A stretch of 11,839 bases of DNA from an uncultured Porphyromonas sp. Its GTDB lineage: Bacteria; Bacteroidota; Bacteroidia; Bacteroidales; Porphyromonadaceae. The notes under the pieces are model-generated. The model was given only the letters and a program-made list of their open reading frames with translations. It ran no database searches and was not told where the DNA came from. The stretch spans positions 1 to 11,839 of the forward strand of contig CAMXXM010000022.1 in the NCBI GenBank assembly GCA_947253195.1. The letters are read 5' to 3'. The position numbers were made by a program, and so were the translations under genes. Shown here piece by piece: positions 1 to 6,735 of the stretch; within the stretch, counting starts at the first letter, position 1, and every line of letters starts with the position of its first letter.

Positions 1-33
1 GTCCTACGGCCGTGAAGGACTTGCAAAATAAGT

Positions 34-185
34 GTGTACTCATTAGTAATAAATGGGTATATTTGTATACGAGTTGACACCTAACCCATTCCGGGTGTGT
101 ACACTCTCAGGTCTTAATCCAATGACCGGTATACAGTCCTAGTAATATTCAATCAACTGTGTACTTTTTCCAGGAATCGCATACT
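34..185. repeat. Phased degenerate GTRTAC motif array
   Basis: Six related heptamers occur here: GTGTACT at 34, GTATACG at 65, GTGTACA at 97, GTATACA at 129, GTGTACT at 159 and GCATACT at 179. The first five are 31, 32, 32 and 30 bases apart, close to three helical turns; the last follows after 20. Several copies are followed by similar sequence, roughly CAGG or CTAG and then TAAT, at 44-49, 109-118, 140-146, 171-176 and 189-196. This fits either a decayed tandem repeat of about 31 bp or an array of protein-binding sites, since GTATAC and GTGTACAC are palindromic. No open reading frame of note covers the stretch. The motif is short and A/T-rich, so chance has not been excluded. Confidence 0.45.
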
Positions 186-194
186 TTCAGGAGT

Positions 195-280
195 AATTCT
201 TTTACCGATATTAGTGCGCTCTAATATCGGTAAAAGAATTTCCTAATATCGGTAAAAGAATTCTCTAATATCGGTATTAG
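195..280. repeat. 20-bp inverted repeat continuing as 22-bp tandem repeats
   Basis: Bases 195-214 and 221-240 are perfect 20-bp reverse complements around a 6-base loop (TGCGCT). The right arm, starting CTAATATCGGTA, recurs directly at 243-262 as an exact 20-bp copy. It recurs again from 265 as a 12-bp match that then changes to TTAG. The three direct copies begin at 221, 243 and 265, an exact 22-bp period. The last copy forms its own palindrome, CTAATA-TCGG-TATTAG (265-280). The left arm can therefore pair fully with either complete copy and over 12 bp with the third. The hairpin lacks a T-run, so it is not a standard terminator. It may be a fragment of a miniature mobile element or minisatellite, or a regulator-binding array. 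Confidence 0.8.
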
Positions 281-352
281 ACAGAGGGGAGATCCTGGTC
301 GCTCCGGGTGATGATTTCGTGGTGATGTGAAAGGTGGTGAGAGAAAAAAAGG

Positions 353-360
353 TACATTTG
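353..360 (+). promoter_or_regulatory. Candidate Bacteroidota -7 promoter element
   Basis: TACATTTG matches the TAnnTTTG -7 consensus of Bacteroidota primary promoters, 84 bases before the phosphomutase start codon. The surrounding 11 bases GTACATTTGTG recur exactly on the minus strand ahead of the DUF4294 gene, which supports a promoter role. No convincing -33 TTTG lies about 19 bases upstream. A TTTG at 397-400 has only a poor -7 partner. Confidence 0.4.
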
Positions 361-376
361 TGACTGTAAGGTCACA
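359..376. promoter_or_regulatory. Dyad TGTGAC-N6-GTCACA, possible operator
   Basis: A perfect 6+6 bp inverted repeat with a 6-base spacer overlaps the last two bases of the candidate -7 element and the expected transcription start. That is where a repressor would act. The half-site resembles CRP/FNR-family sites, but TGTGA and TCACA are separated by eight bases rather than the usual six, so the regulator cannot be named. An overlapping alternative hairpin, AAGGT-CAC-ACCTT, occupies 368-380, so an RNA structure in the leader is also possible. Confidence 0.4.
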
Positions 377-443
377 CCTTGTGGATGGGTGCGGGCTTTG
401 ACGTGAGAATAAATTAATTGGTAACCAGATATATAATCAAGCT

Positions 444-2195
444 ATGGCAGTATCAGAAAGCTTAATCGCCTCTGCACGTGAGAGAGCCCGCAAGTGGCTC
501 TCTGAGGACTATGACGAGGAGACACGCCGTCAGGTGCAGCAACTCTTAGATGCTGAGGATCCATCGGAGTTGGTTGATGCCTTCTACAGGGATCTGGAGT
601 TTGGCACCGGTGGCATGCGGGGCATCATGGGTGTCGGGACCAATCGTATGAATAAATACAATATCGGTGCTGCCACTCAAGGTCTCTCCAATTACATGAT
701 CAAGGAGTTTGGCGAGGACGCTGACCTTAAGGTGGTCGTAGGCTATGACGGACGTCACAATAGTACGGCCTTTGCGCGTATCGTAGCTGATGTCTTTACC
801 GCCAATGGCATCCGGGTCTACCTCTTCAAGAGTCTTCGACCCACGCCGATGATCTCCTATGCGATCCGTCACTTCGGCTGTCAGAGCGGAGGGATGGTGA
901 CCGCCTCACACAATCCGCGTGAGTACAATGGATTTAAGGTCTACTGGGAGGATGGCGCTCAGATCATTGCTCCTCACGACAAGAATATCATCGGTGAGGT
1001 CAATAAGATCCGCTCCGTACGTGACATCAAGTTTGAGGGACGGGAGGATCTGATCACACTCATCGATGAGAGCTTCGATGAGCAGTATATCAATGATCTG
1101 CTGACGACCCGTCTGACTCCCGAGGCGATCAAGGCTCACCACGATCTCTGTATCGTCTACACGCCGCTTCACGGCACCGGTAGTCAGGTCAATGTCCGTG
1201 CGATGGAGGCTGCAGGATTTGACAACATCCATCCGGTCAAGGAACAGATGGTTGTCGATGGGGACTTCCCTACGGTGGACTCTCCCAATCCGGAAAACCC
1301 TGAAGCGATGAAGATGGCACTTGACCTAGCACATAAGGTAGATGCTGATCTCGTCCTCGCCTCGGATCCCGATGCGGATCGTCTCGCTGTGGGGTGTAAG
1401 GATAATGAGGGGAAGTATGTCCTACTCACCGGTAACCAGACCTGCCTCCTCTATGCTTACTATGCGATCAAGCGGCATCAGGAGATTGGCGACCTTTCGG
1501 AGAGTGACTATCTCGTCAAGACCATCGTGACCACCGACCTGATCCGTAATGTGGCTGACGCCGGTCACGTCGAGCTCTACGACTGCTACACAGGCTTCAA
1601 GTGGATTGCCAGCGTGATGCGCCAAAACGAAGGCACCCGTCGCTACCTCGGTGGCGGTGAGGAGAGTATCGGCTACCTCTGGGAGGACTTTGTCCGCGAC
1701 AAGGACTCTGTCTCAGCTTGTATCATCATGGGTGAGATCTTTGCCTGGGCTCTGGAGCAGGGTATGACTCTCTATCAGCTTCTCGATAAGATCTACCTCG
1801 AGTATGGCTACTCCGTCGAGAAGACCATCAGCGTGGTTCGTCCCGGCGTGACCGGTGCTCAGGAGATCGAGGATATGATGAAAAACTTCCGTCACCATCC
1901 CCTCAAGGAGCTTGCAGGCGAGCAGGTGACTGAGGTGCTGGACTACTCCACACTTGAGGGCAGAGATCAGGTGAGCGGTGAGACCTATACCCTCGACTTC
2001 CCCACCACCTCTAACGTCCTTCAGTTCTTTACTGCCAGTGGCACCAAGCTCTCTATCCGTCCCTCGGGTACGGAGCCGAAGATCAAGTTTTACATCGAGG
2101 TGCATGCCTCCCCGAAGGACCCCGTCCAACTGGCTGAGGTACGTCGCTCCTGCGATGAGCGTGTAGAGTCGGTCCGTAAGCAGCTCGATATCTGA
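444..2195 (+). CDS. Phosphoglucomutase/phosphomannomutase-family phospho-sugar mutase
   Basis: This is a cytosolic alpha-D-phosphohexomutase that should interconvert 1- and 6-phosphorylated hexoses (glucose or mannose phosphates), feeding glycogen or surface polysaccharide synthesis. All four family signatures are present in order. The phosphoserine loop TASHNP is at residues 153-158 (catalytic Ser155). The metal loop DPDADR is at 308-313. The sugar-binding loop GEES is at 405-408. The phosphate-binding loop RPSGTEPK is at 539-546. The 583-residue length fits the long bacterial subgroup, which includes Bacillus PgcA at about 580 residues, rather than the roughly 450-residue AlgC/GlmM group. 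The ATG at 444 follows an A/T-rich leader with no Shine-Dalgarno, usual in Bacteroidota. The gene is probably monocistronic, with an intrinsic terminator 31 bases after the stop. The preferred sugar cannot be read from sequence. Confidence 0.95.
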   Translation: MAVSESLIASARERARKWLSEDYDEETRRQVQQLLDAEDPSELVDAFYRDLEFGTGGMRGIMGVGTNRMNKYNIGAATQGLSNYMIKEFGEDADLKVVVGYDGRHNSTAFARIVADVFTANGIRVYLFKSLRPTPMISYAIRHFGCQSGGMVTASHNPREYNGFKVYWEDGAQIIAPHDKNIIGEVNKIRSVRDIKFEGREDLITLIDESFDEQYINDLLTTRLTPEAIKAHHDLCIVYTPLHGTGSQVNVRAMEAAGFDNIHPVKEQMVVDGDFPTVDSPNPENPEAMKMALDLAHKVDADLVLASDPDADRLAVGCKDNEGKYVLLTGNQTCLLYAYYAIKRHQEIGDLSESDYLVKTIVTTDLIRNVADAGHVELYDCYTGFKWIASVMRQNEGTRRYLGGGEESIGYLWEDFVRDKDSVSACIIMGEIFAWALEQGMTLYQLLDKIYLEYGYSVEKTISVVRPGVTGAQEIEDMMKNFRHHPLKELAGEQVTEVLDYSTLEGRDQVSGETYTLDFPTTSNVLQFFTASGTKLSIRPSGTEPKIKFYIEVHASPKDPVQLAEVRRSCDERVESVRKQLDI

Positions 2196-2226
2196 GCAAT
2201 TCTATTGAGTTAACAAAAGAAGTCAA

Positions 2227-2269
2227 GGGATGGGAGAGCGGTATGGAGCTGTCTCTCCCACCCCTTTTT
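2227..2269 (+). terminator. Intrinsic terminator of the phosphomutase gene
   Basis: The arms at 2227-2238 and 2253-2264 pair over 11 of 12 positions (one A-C mismatch), with a 14-base loop and five T residues at 2265-2269. It lies 31 bases after the phosphomutase stop. It also ends only nine bases before the topB start codon. Confidence 0.8.
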
Positions 2270-2271
2270 GT

Positions 2272-2298
2272 ATGACGGATGAAAGTCTGTATTGCTGA
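2272..2298 (+). other. Eight-codon mini-ORF overlapping the topB start
   Basis: An ATG at 2272, seven bases before the topB ATG and in another frame, opens an eight-codon frame (MTDESLYC) that stops at 2296-2298, inside topB. It could affect initiation at topB by ribosome competition or re-initiation. No Shine-Dalgarno favours either start, and a chance ATG is quite possible. Confidence 0.2.
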
Positions 2299-4318
2299 GA
2301 AACCCTCCGTTGCTCGCTCCATTGCTGCTGTCCTGGGTGTCGGCGAGGCACACGACGGCTATATGGAGGGCAATGGGTATCGGGTCACTTGGACCTTTGG
2401 TCACCTCTGTGAGCTGAAGGAGCCGGCGGAGTATGCCACACGGTGGCAGCGGTGGAGTCTCGTCCATCTGCCGATCGTGCCGGAACGCTTCGGGATCAAG
2501 CTCAAGGAGGACAGCGGCATCAAGCACCAGTTTGACGTCATACGCAGATTAGTGTCGGAGGCCGATGAGGTGATCAACTGTGGTGATGCCGGTCAGGAGG
2601 GGGAGCTAATCCAGCGCTGGGTACTCCGGCTGGCAGACTGCAGGGTCCCGATCCGGCGTCTCTGGCTCTCCTCTATGACTGAGGAGGCTATCCGAGAGGG
2701 CTTCGATCATCTGCACGACTCTGCCGAGTATGAGCGACTCTACTATGCCGGCATGACGCGAGCGATCGGAGACTGGCTGCTTGGGATCAATGCGACTCGC
2801 CTCTATACCCTTAAGTATCGGTCGGGGGACTCTCGCCGCCTGCTCTCTGTGGGACGTGTGCAGACTCCTACTTTGGCCCTTATCGTCGAGAGGGCGGAGG
2901 AGATAGAGCACTTTGTCCCCGAGCCCTATTGGGAGATCAAGACGATCTACAGGGAGACCGCCTTTGCTACCACCGCTGGGCGATATGGCACGGTCGACAA
3001 GGCGCAGAAGATATTGGATAAGATCACGGGTAAGCCCTTCTCTGTCACAAAGGTGACGAAGAAGAAGGGGAAAGAGGCTCCTCCGCATCTCTTTGACCTT
3101 ACCTCTCTCCAAATCGAGGCGAATAAGAAGCTGGGGCTCTCAGCCGATGAGACTCTCAGTACGATACAGGCGCTCTATGAGCGAAAGCTGGTCACCTACC
3201 CACGTGTAGATACTACGTATATCACTGAGGATGTCTACGCCAAGTGTCCTGAGATCCTTAATAACCTTTACCAGCGCAACCATGTACTAAGGGACCTTAT
3301 TGCCCCGCTGGGACACAAGAAGCTCCGTAAGCTAAAGAGTGTCGTCGACAATAGTAAAGTGACCGACCACCATGCGATCATACCGACCGGTGAGGGTGGG
3401 GTATTTACCGGCAACGAGGAACGACAGATCTACGACCTCATCTCGAGACGATTCATCGCTGCCTTTTACCCCGACATGCAGTATGAGCAGACGACGGTCC
3501 AGGGAGCAGTCGAGGGCGTACGCTTCCGTGCCGGCGGGCGAGTGATTACCGACCCTGGGTGGCAGGCGGTGGTGAAGCCCGATGAGGATAAGGAGGATAA
3601 GGAGTCTCAGGACGAAGAGCCGACGACTGCTGTGATGCCCTCTTTTGTCGAGGGAGAGCAGGGACCACACCGACCGGAGCTGCAGGAGAAGCAGACTCGC
3701 CCTCCCAGAGCCTACACTGAGGCAACCCTCCTCAGGGCTATGGAGACTGCCGGTAAACTGGTGGAGAGTGAGGAGATGAAGGAGGCGCTGAAGCAGAATG
3801 GCATCGGCCGCCCATCCACGCGTGCTGCCATCATTGAGACGCTCCTCAGTCGCGGATATATCCGCAAGCAGCGTAAGACCTTGCTCCCGACTCCGGTTGG
3901 GCGGGAGCTGATCCATATCATCCGGGACGATATGCTCAAGAGTGTGGAGCTGACCGGTCAGTGGGAAAGGAAGCTACGTCAGATAGAGAGTGGCGAGTAT
4001 GATGCTCGGCAGTTCATCTCCGACCTTACTCAGAAGGTTACCCGTATGGTCACTGAGGTGATCCGGGATCCTCGCACCATGAGTGCTCTGATCGAGGAGG
4101 AGAAAACCGCTGTGTCGGAGAAAGGAGAGGAAAAGGAAAAGAAGAAACGGCAACGCCGCTCCTCCTCTCAGTCAGGCAAGCCGGCAGATACTCCTCTCAG
4201 CGAGGGAGACCTCTGCCCAAAGTGTCGTAAGGGACATCTGCTTCGTGGGCGGACAGCCCTTGGTTGCTCAAGGTATGCGGAGGGGTGTGACTACCGACTT
4301 CCCCTTCCCGAGGAGTGA
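2279..4318 (+). CDS. topB: DNA topoisomerase III (type IA)
   Basis: TopB relaxes negatively supercoiled DNA and resolves single-stranded links such as precatenanes, passing one strand through a transient break. The N-terminal Toprim domain starts with MKVCIAEKPS (Glu7) and carries the acidic GDAGQEGE at residues 102-109. A further family motif, SVGRVQTPTLAL, is at 190-201. The catalytic tyrosine is Tyr307 in the TYPR motif. DHHAIIPT (363-370) and NGIGRPSTR (507-515) are also typical. A C-terminal four-cysteine zinc element is visible at Cys646, 649, 663 and 670. It is preceded by a charged low-complexity linker (about 606-640), and another acidic linker lies at about 434-450. At 679 residues it is close to E. 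coli TopB (about 650). The start is fixed by the conserved N-terminus. Nothing nearby suggests the plasmid or conjugative-element version. Confidence 0.95.
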   Translation: MKVCIAEKPSVARSIAAVLGVGEAHDGYMEGNGYRVTWTFGHLCELKEPAEYATRWQRWSLVHLPIVPERFGIKLKEDSGIKHQFDVIRRLVSEADEVINCGDAGQEGELIQRWVLRLADCRVPIRRLWLSSMTEEAIREGFDHLHDSAEYERLYYAGMTRAIGDWLLGINATRLYTLKYRSGDSRRLLSVGRVQTPTLALIVERAEEIEHFVPEPYWEIKTIYRETAFATTAGRYGTVDKAQKILDKITGKPFSVTKVTKKKGKEAPPHLFDLTSLQIEANKKLGLSADETLSTIQALYERKLVTYPRVDTTYITEDVYAKCPEILNNLYQRNHVLRDLIAPLGHKKLRKLKSVVDNSKVTDHHAIIPTGEGGVFTGNEERQIYDLISRRFIAAFYPDMQYEQTTVQGAVEGVRFRAGGRVITDPGWQAVVKPDEDKEDKESQDEEPTTAVMPSFVEGEQGPHRPELQEKQTRPPRAYTEATLLRAMETAGKLVESEEMKEALKQNGIGRPSTRAAIIETLLSRGYIRKQRKTLLPTPVGRELIHIIRDDMLKSVELTGQWERKLRQIESGEYDARQFISDLTQKVTRMVTEVIRDPRTMSALIEEEKTAVSEKGEEKEKKKRQRRSSSQSGKPADTPLSEGDLCPKCRKGHLLRGRTALGCSRYAEGCDYRLPLPEE

Positions 4319-4320
4319 CT

Positions 4321-4995
4321 CTAGACCAAGCCGTACTCTACCTCTGTACAAACGCGCTCGATCATAGCGTCCCGTCCATAAGGGTCGTAGTCAGCCTTTA
4401 GAGAAGCGCCAAAGAACTTGGCAAACATATTCCAAAATCCTGCTGCAAAGCCACCGAGGAAAGAGTCGATCAGCTCGTAAGACGTGCTATTTGTCTCCCT
4501 CGTGATGAGCTTAAGTAGGAGCTTACCCTGGCGGAGAGTGAGCTTTTTCATCTCCGGCTTATATTGCTCGTAGAGCTCCTTCTGCATCCGCTTGAGGTGT
4601 GCCTCACGAGCCTTATCATTTGGTAGCGTCTGGAGGTACTCATACGTCTCCATCATTGTCTCGCTCACCATCTTGGCGTAGGGGAGGGTGATCTTGACGT
4701 CTCTCACGAGACGATTATAAGCCCTGCGCTCCTCGGGCGTTGCATACTTCATCTCTCGATAGATAGAGACCGGACCTAGATCCACGGTCGGAAGAGTCTC
4801 GCCGTACTCCGTCCGGACCGGTACCAAGAATCCCCGCACCTTTTTCCCCTCCATTGAGATCTGCTTCAGCTCCTCTTGGAGAGGCTCCTGAGCCTCTCCA
4901 AGAGCTGAGGTCAGCACCAGGGTGAGGAGTGATAGGAGGACCCGATAGGAGATATGAAGCCTAAGAGGATGCACAAGCAAATAGTTCATAGTCAT
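4321..4995 (-). CDS. DUF4294 family exported protein
   Basis: The protein has no assigned biochemical function; I recognise it as DUF4294, a family typical of Bacteroidota. Residues about 14-36 form a hydrophobic signal peptide ending near ALGEA-QEP, so the mature protein is probably periplasmic. Family-like features include VDLGPVSIY (71-79), an RxYNRLVRDVKITLPYAK stretch (91-108) and the C-terminal run KLLLKLITRETNSTSYELI (158-176). These are followed by an aromatic segment GFWNMFAKFFG (186-196) and DYDPYGRDAMIE (202-213). The 224-residue length is normal. An alternative in-frame ATG at 4989 (Met3) is equally plausible. The gene has its own promoter-like sequence upstream and converges on topB with two bases between stop codons; no terminator is visible there. 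Confidence 0.8.
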   Translation of the reverse strand: MTMNYLLVHPLRLHISYRVLLSLLTLVLTSALGEAQEPLQEELKQISMEGKKVRGFLVPVRTEYGETLPTVDLGPVSIYREMKYATPEERRAYNRLVRDVKITLPYAKMVSETMMETYEYLQTLPNDKAREAHLKRMQKELYEQYKPEMKKLTLRQGKLLLKLITRETNSTSYELIDSFLGGFAAGFWNMFAKFFGASLKADYDPYGRDAMIERVCTEVEYGLV

Positions 4996-5033
4996 TAAGT
5001 CGAGGACGTGTGGTACGCCCCTTATCTACGGCA

Positions 5034-5041
5034 CAAATGTA
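5034..5041 (-). promoter_or_regulatory. Candidate -7 promoter element of the DUF4294 gene
   Basis: On the minus strand this reads TACATTTG, an exact match to TAnnTTTG, 38 bases before the DUF4294 start codon. It sits in the same 11-base context, GTACATTTGTG, as the element ahead of the phosphomutase gene. The nearest upstream TTTG is 25 bases away, within the preceding terminator, which is further than the usual 19. Confidence 0.45.
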
Positions 5042-5044
5042 CGC

Positions 5045-5072
5045 AAAAAAAACCTCTTGATTCGCTCAAAGG
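5045..5072 (-). terminator. Intrinsic terminator of the murF-ZIP operon
   Basis: On the minus strand, CCTTTGA and TCAAGAGG pair over seven bases with one bulged G around the loop GCGAA, followed by eight T residues. It lies about 46 bases after the stop of the second ZIP gene. It is directly upstream of the candidate promoter of the DUF4294 gene, separating the two transcripts. Confidence 0.7.
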
Positions 5073-5118
5073 CTGATTATAAGGGAGATTTAGGAAAAAG
5101 GAGAAAGTATAGTCTTTT

Positions 5119-5919
5119 TTACAATATCAGGAGTGTCCCCGCCATCACCGCCATACCTGAGATCACGCCGAGTATAGCTTGGTGGTGCTTCCCATACCGC
5201 TCTGCCGCAGGGAGCAGCTCGTCGAGAGAGATGTAGATCATCACTCCGGCGATGACCGCATTAGTGGTATGGAGTAGGGCGGGTGTCAGGTAGGGCTGTA
5301 GGAAGAGGTATCCCACTAGTGCACCGACCGGCTCAGCCAGTCCGGAGAGGACACCGAGGAGCAGCGCTCGTGAGCGGCTCCCGGTGGCGTAGTAGATCAG
5401 GACCGAGACAGAGATGCCCTCCGGGATATTGTGGATCATAATTGCCAGCATGATCGGCAGAGCGGTGGCGGGGGAGGATAGGGCGGAGAGAAAGGTGACC
5501 ATTCCCTCAGGGAAGTTATGCAGCGTGATGATGAGACCGCTCATCAGTCCGATCCTCCTCAGCCCCTCCAGAGAGTGATCCTCGCCGGCCCGCATCTCCT
5601 CCACCCCGTGGATCTCGTGAGGATTTTCCGTCTCAGGGATTGCCAAGTCAATCAACAGTGTTGCCACTATGCCACCGAAAAATGCCAGCACCGCATATAG
5701 CTCCCCAATGGACCCCCACGTCTCCACGAGAGAGACCCGCGCCTGAGACAGCAGCTCCACAAAGGAGATATAGATCATCACCCCGGCGGAGAGTCCCAGT
5801 CCAATGCAGAGGAGCGCCTTATTGGTTCGCTTGGAGAGAACTGCGATCACTGCACCGATGCCGGTGGAGAGCCCTGCCAGCAGGGTCATCATCAGGGCTA
5901 TGGTAAAATTGCCTTCCAT
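5119..5919 (-). CDS. ZIP family divalent metal transporter, canonical copy
   Basis: This inner-membrane permease of the ZIP (ZupT/GufA-like) family is predicted to import zinc and possibly iron or manganese. The 266 residues contain about eight hydrophobic segments. Both signature motifs are intact: HNFPEG at 134-139 (TM4) and HNIPEG at 163-168 (TM5). Further conserved acidic residues are Glu55 in TM2 (SFVELL), Glu196 (SGLAEPVGA) and Asp233/Glu234 (SLDELLP). A loop with three scattered histidines and several acidic residues (100-115) separates TM3 from TM4, as is common in the family. The gene is last in the murF operon, six bases after the upstream ZIP gene, and an intrinsic terminator follows. 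It is a paralogue of that neighbour, with TM4 and TM5 motifs at identical residue numbers. Which metal it carries cannot be told from sequence. Confidence 0.9.
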   Translation of the reverse strand: MEGNFTIALMMTLLAGLSTGIGAVIAVLSKRTNKALLCIGLGLSAGVMIYISFVELLSQARVSLVETWGSIGELYAVLAFFGGIVATLLIDLAIPETENPHEIHGVEEMRAGEDHSLEGLRRIGLMSGLIITLHNFPEGMVTFLSALSSPATALPIMLAIMIHNIPEGISVSVLIYYATGSRSRALLLGVLSGLAEPVGALVGYLFLQPYLTPALLHTTNAVIAGVMIYISLDELLPAAERYGKHHQAILGVISGMAVMAGTLLIL

Positions 5920-5925
5920 AAATGA

Positions 5926-6732
5926 TCAGTGGTGTATCAGTGTCATCGTCAGTCCCATAATGAGCAGCCCCAAGAGGATCCCAAGGAGCGAGGCATGGCG
6001 TCTGTCGTAGCTGTATGAGGCGGGGATCAGCTCATCGAATGAGACGTAGACCATAATACCGGCAATAAGGGCGAGCATCAGCCCGAGGAAGAGGGGCGAC
6101 TCCATTGGGGCAGAGAGGAAAGCTCCGAGGAAAGCCCCGATTAGCTCCATCGCTCCAGAGAGAAGGCAGACCAGTAGTGCCCTCATACGGCCATACCCGG
6201 CATAGTATATGGGTATGGCGATAGAGAGTCCGATCGGGATATTGTGCATACTGACAGCCAGCATGACGGGGATCCCCTCCATGGGTGCCTCAGTCGCTGT
6301 CAGGTAGAGCATCATCCCCTCGGGGATATTATGTATCGAGATCGCGACAGCTGCCGCCAGCGCGGAGATGAGGAGGGAGCGCTTCTCCTCAGTATTCTCC
6401 TTCAGCTTCATCCCATCTCCGTGGTGGGTATGGTGCGCACTCCCTGGCAATAGTCTGTCGAGTAGAACCATCACTGCCATCCCACCGGCGAAGCCCCCAA
6501 GAGCCAAGAGATAGCCTCGCTCTCCACAGAGTGAGACCAAATCCTCGCACGCCTCCGGGAGTAGGCCTTGTAGAGCCAAGAATAGGAGGACACCCCCTGC
6601 CAGCCCCATCCCTAAGGCGAGGAGCCGATCCTCGTGGGAGCCTCTTCTACCGATGAGTGCCAAGGCGCCACCGAGGGGTGTCGCCATACCGGCTCCCAGG
6701 GTCAGCAGCAGTGCGTAGAGGTCAAGGCTCAT
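5926..6732 (-). CDS. ZIP family transporter paralogue with altered metal-site residues
   Basis: This is a second ZIP-type membrane protein of 268 residues, alignable with its downstream neighbour almost without gaps. TM4 keeps HNIPEG (134-139), and Glu196 and Asp233/Glu234 are retained. The TM5 motif reads HNIPIG (163-168), with Ile167 where glutamate is expected. The TM2 glutamate is also missing (ALQGLLPEA, glycine at the aligned site). In the structurally studied bacterial ZIP protein the TM4 and TM5 glutamates bridge the binuclear metal centre, so transport may be weakened, altered in specificity, or dependent on a partner. A histidine-rich loop HHTHH (100-104) and a terminal His-His could still bind metal. 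The change is GAG versus ATC at that codon, not a single-base error. The gene begins three bases after murF. Confidence 0.85.
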   Translation of the reverse strand: MSLDLYALLLTLGAGMATPLGGALALIGRRGSHEDRLLALGMGLAGGVLLFLALQGLLPEACEDLVSLCGERGYLLALGGFAGGMAVMVLLDRLLPGSAHHTHHGDGMKLKENTEEKRSLLISALAAAVAISIHNIPEGMMLYLTATEAPMEGIPVMLAVSMHNIPIGLSIAIPIYYAGYGRMRALLVCLLSGAMELIGAFLGAFLSAPMESPLFLGLMLALIAGIMVYVSFDELIPASYSYDRRHASLLGILLGLLIMGLTMTLIHH

Positions 6733-6735
6733 AGA

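Noticed and set aside
1..20. Hairpin GTCCT...AGGAC at the left edge as a terminator
   Set aside because: The stem is five base pairs, no T-run follows, and the upstream gene is outside the window.
195..280. Possible CRISPR array
   Set aside because: The 22-bp copies abut with only two bases between them and one copy is inverted. There are no spacers and no cas genes.
359..376. Canonical CRP-type site
   Set aside because: TGTGA and TCACA are separated by eight bases, not six, so only a generic dyad is claimed.
3332..3916. Minus-strand open frame of 194 codons inside topB
   Set aside because: It lies opposite conserved topB sequence including the DHHAIIPT and IGRPSTR regions, with no recognisable domain.
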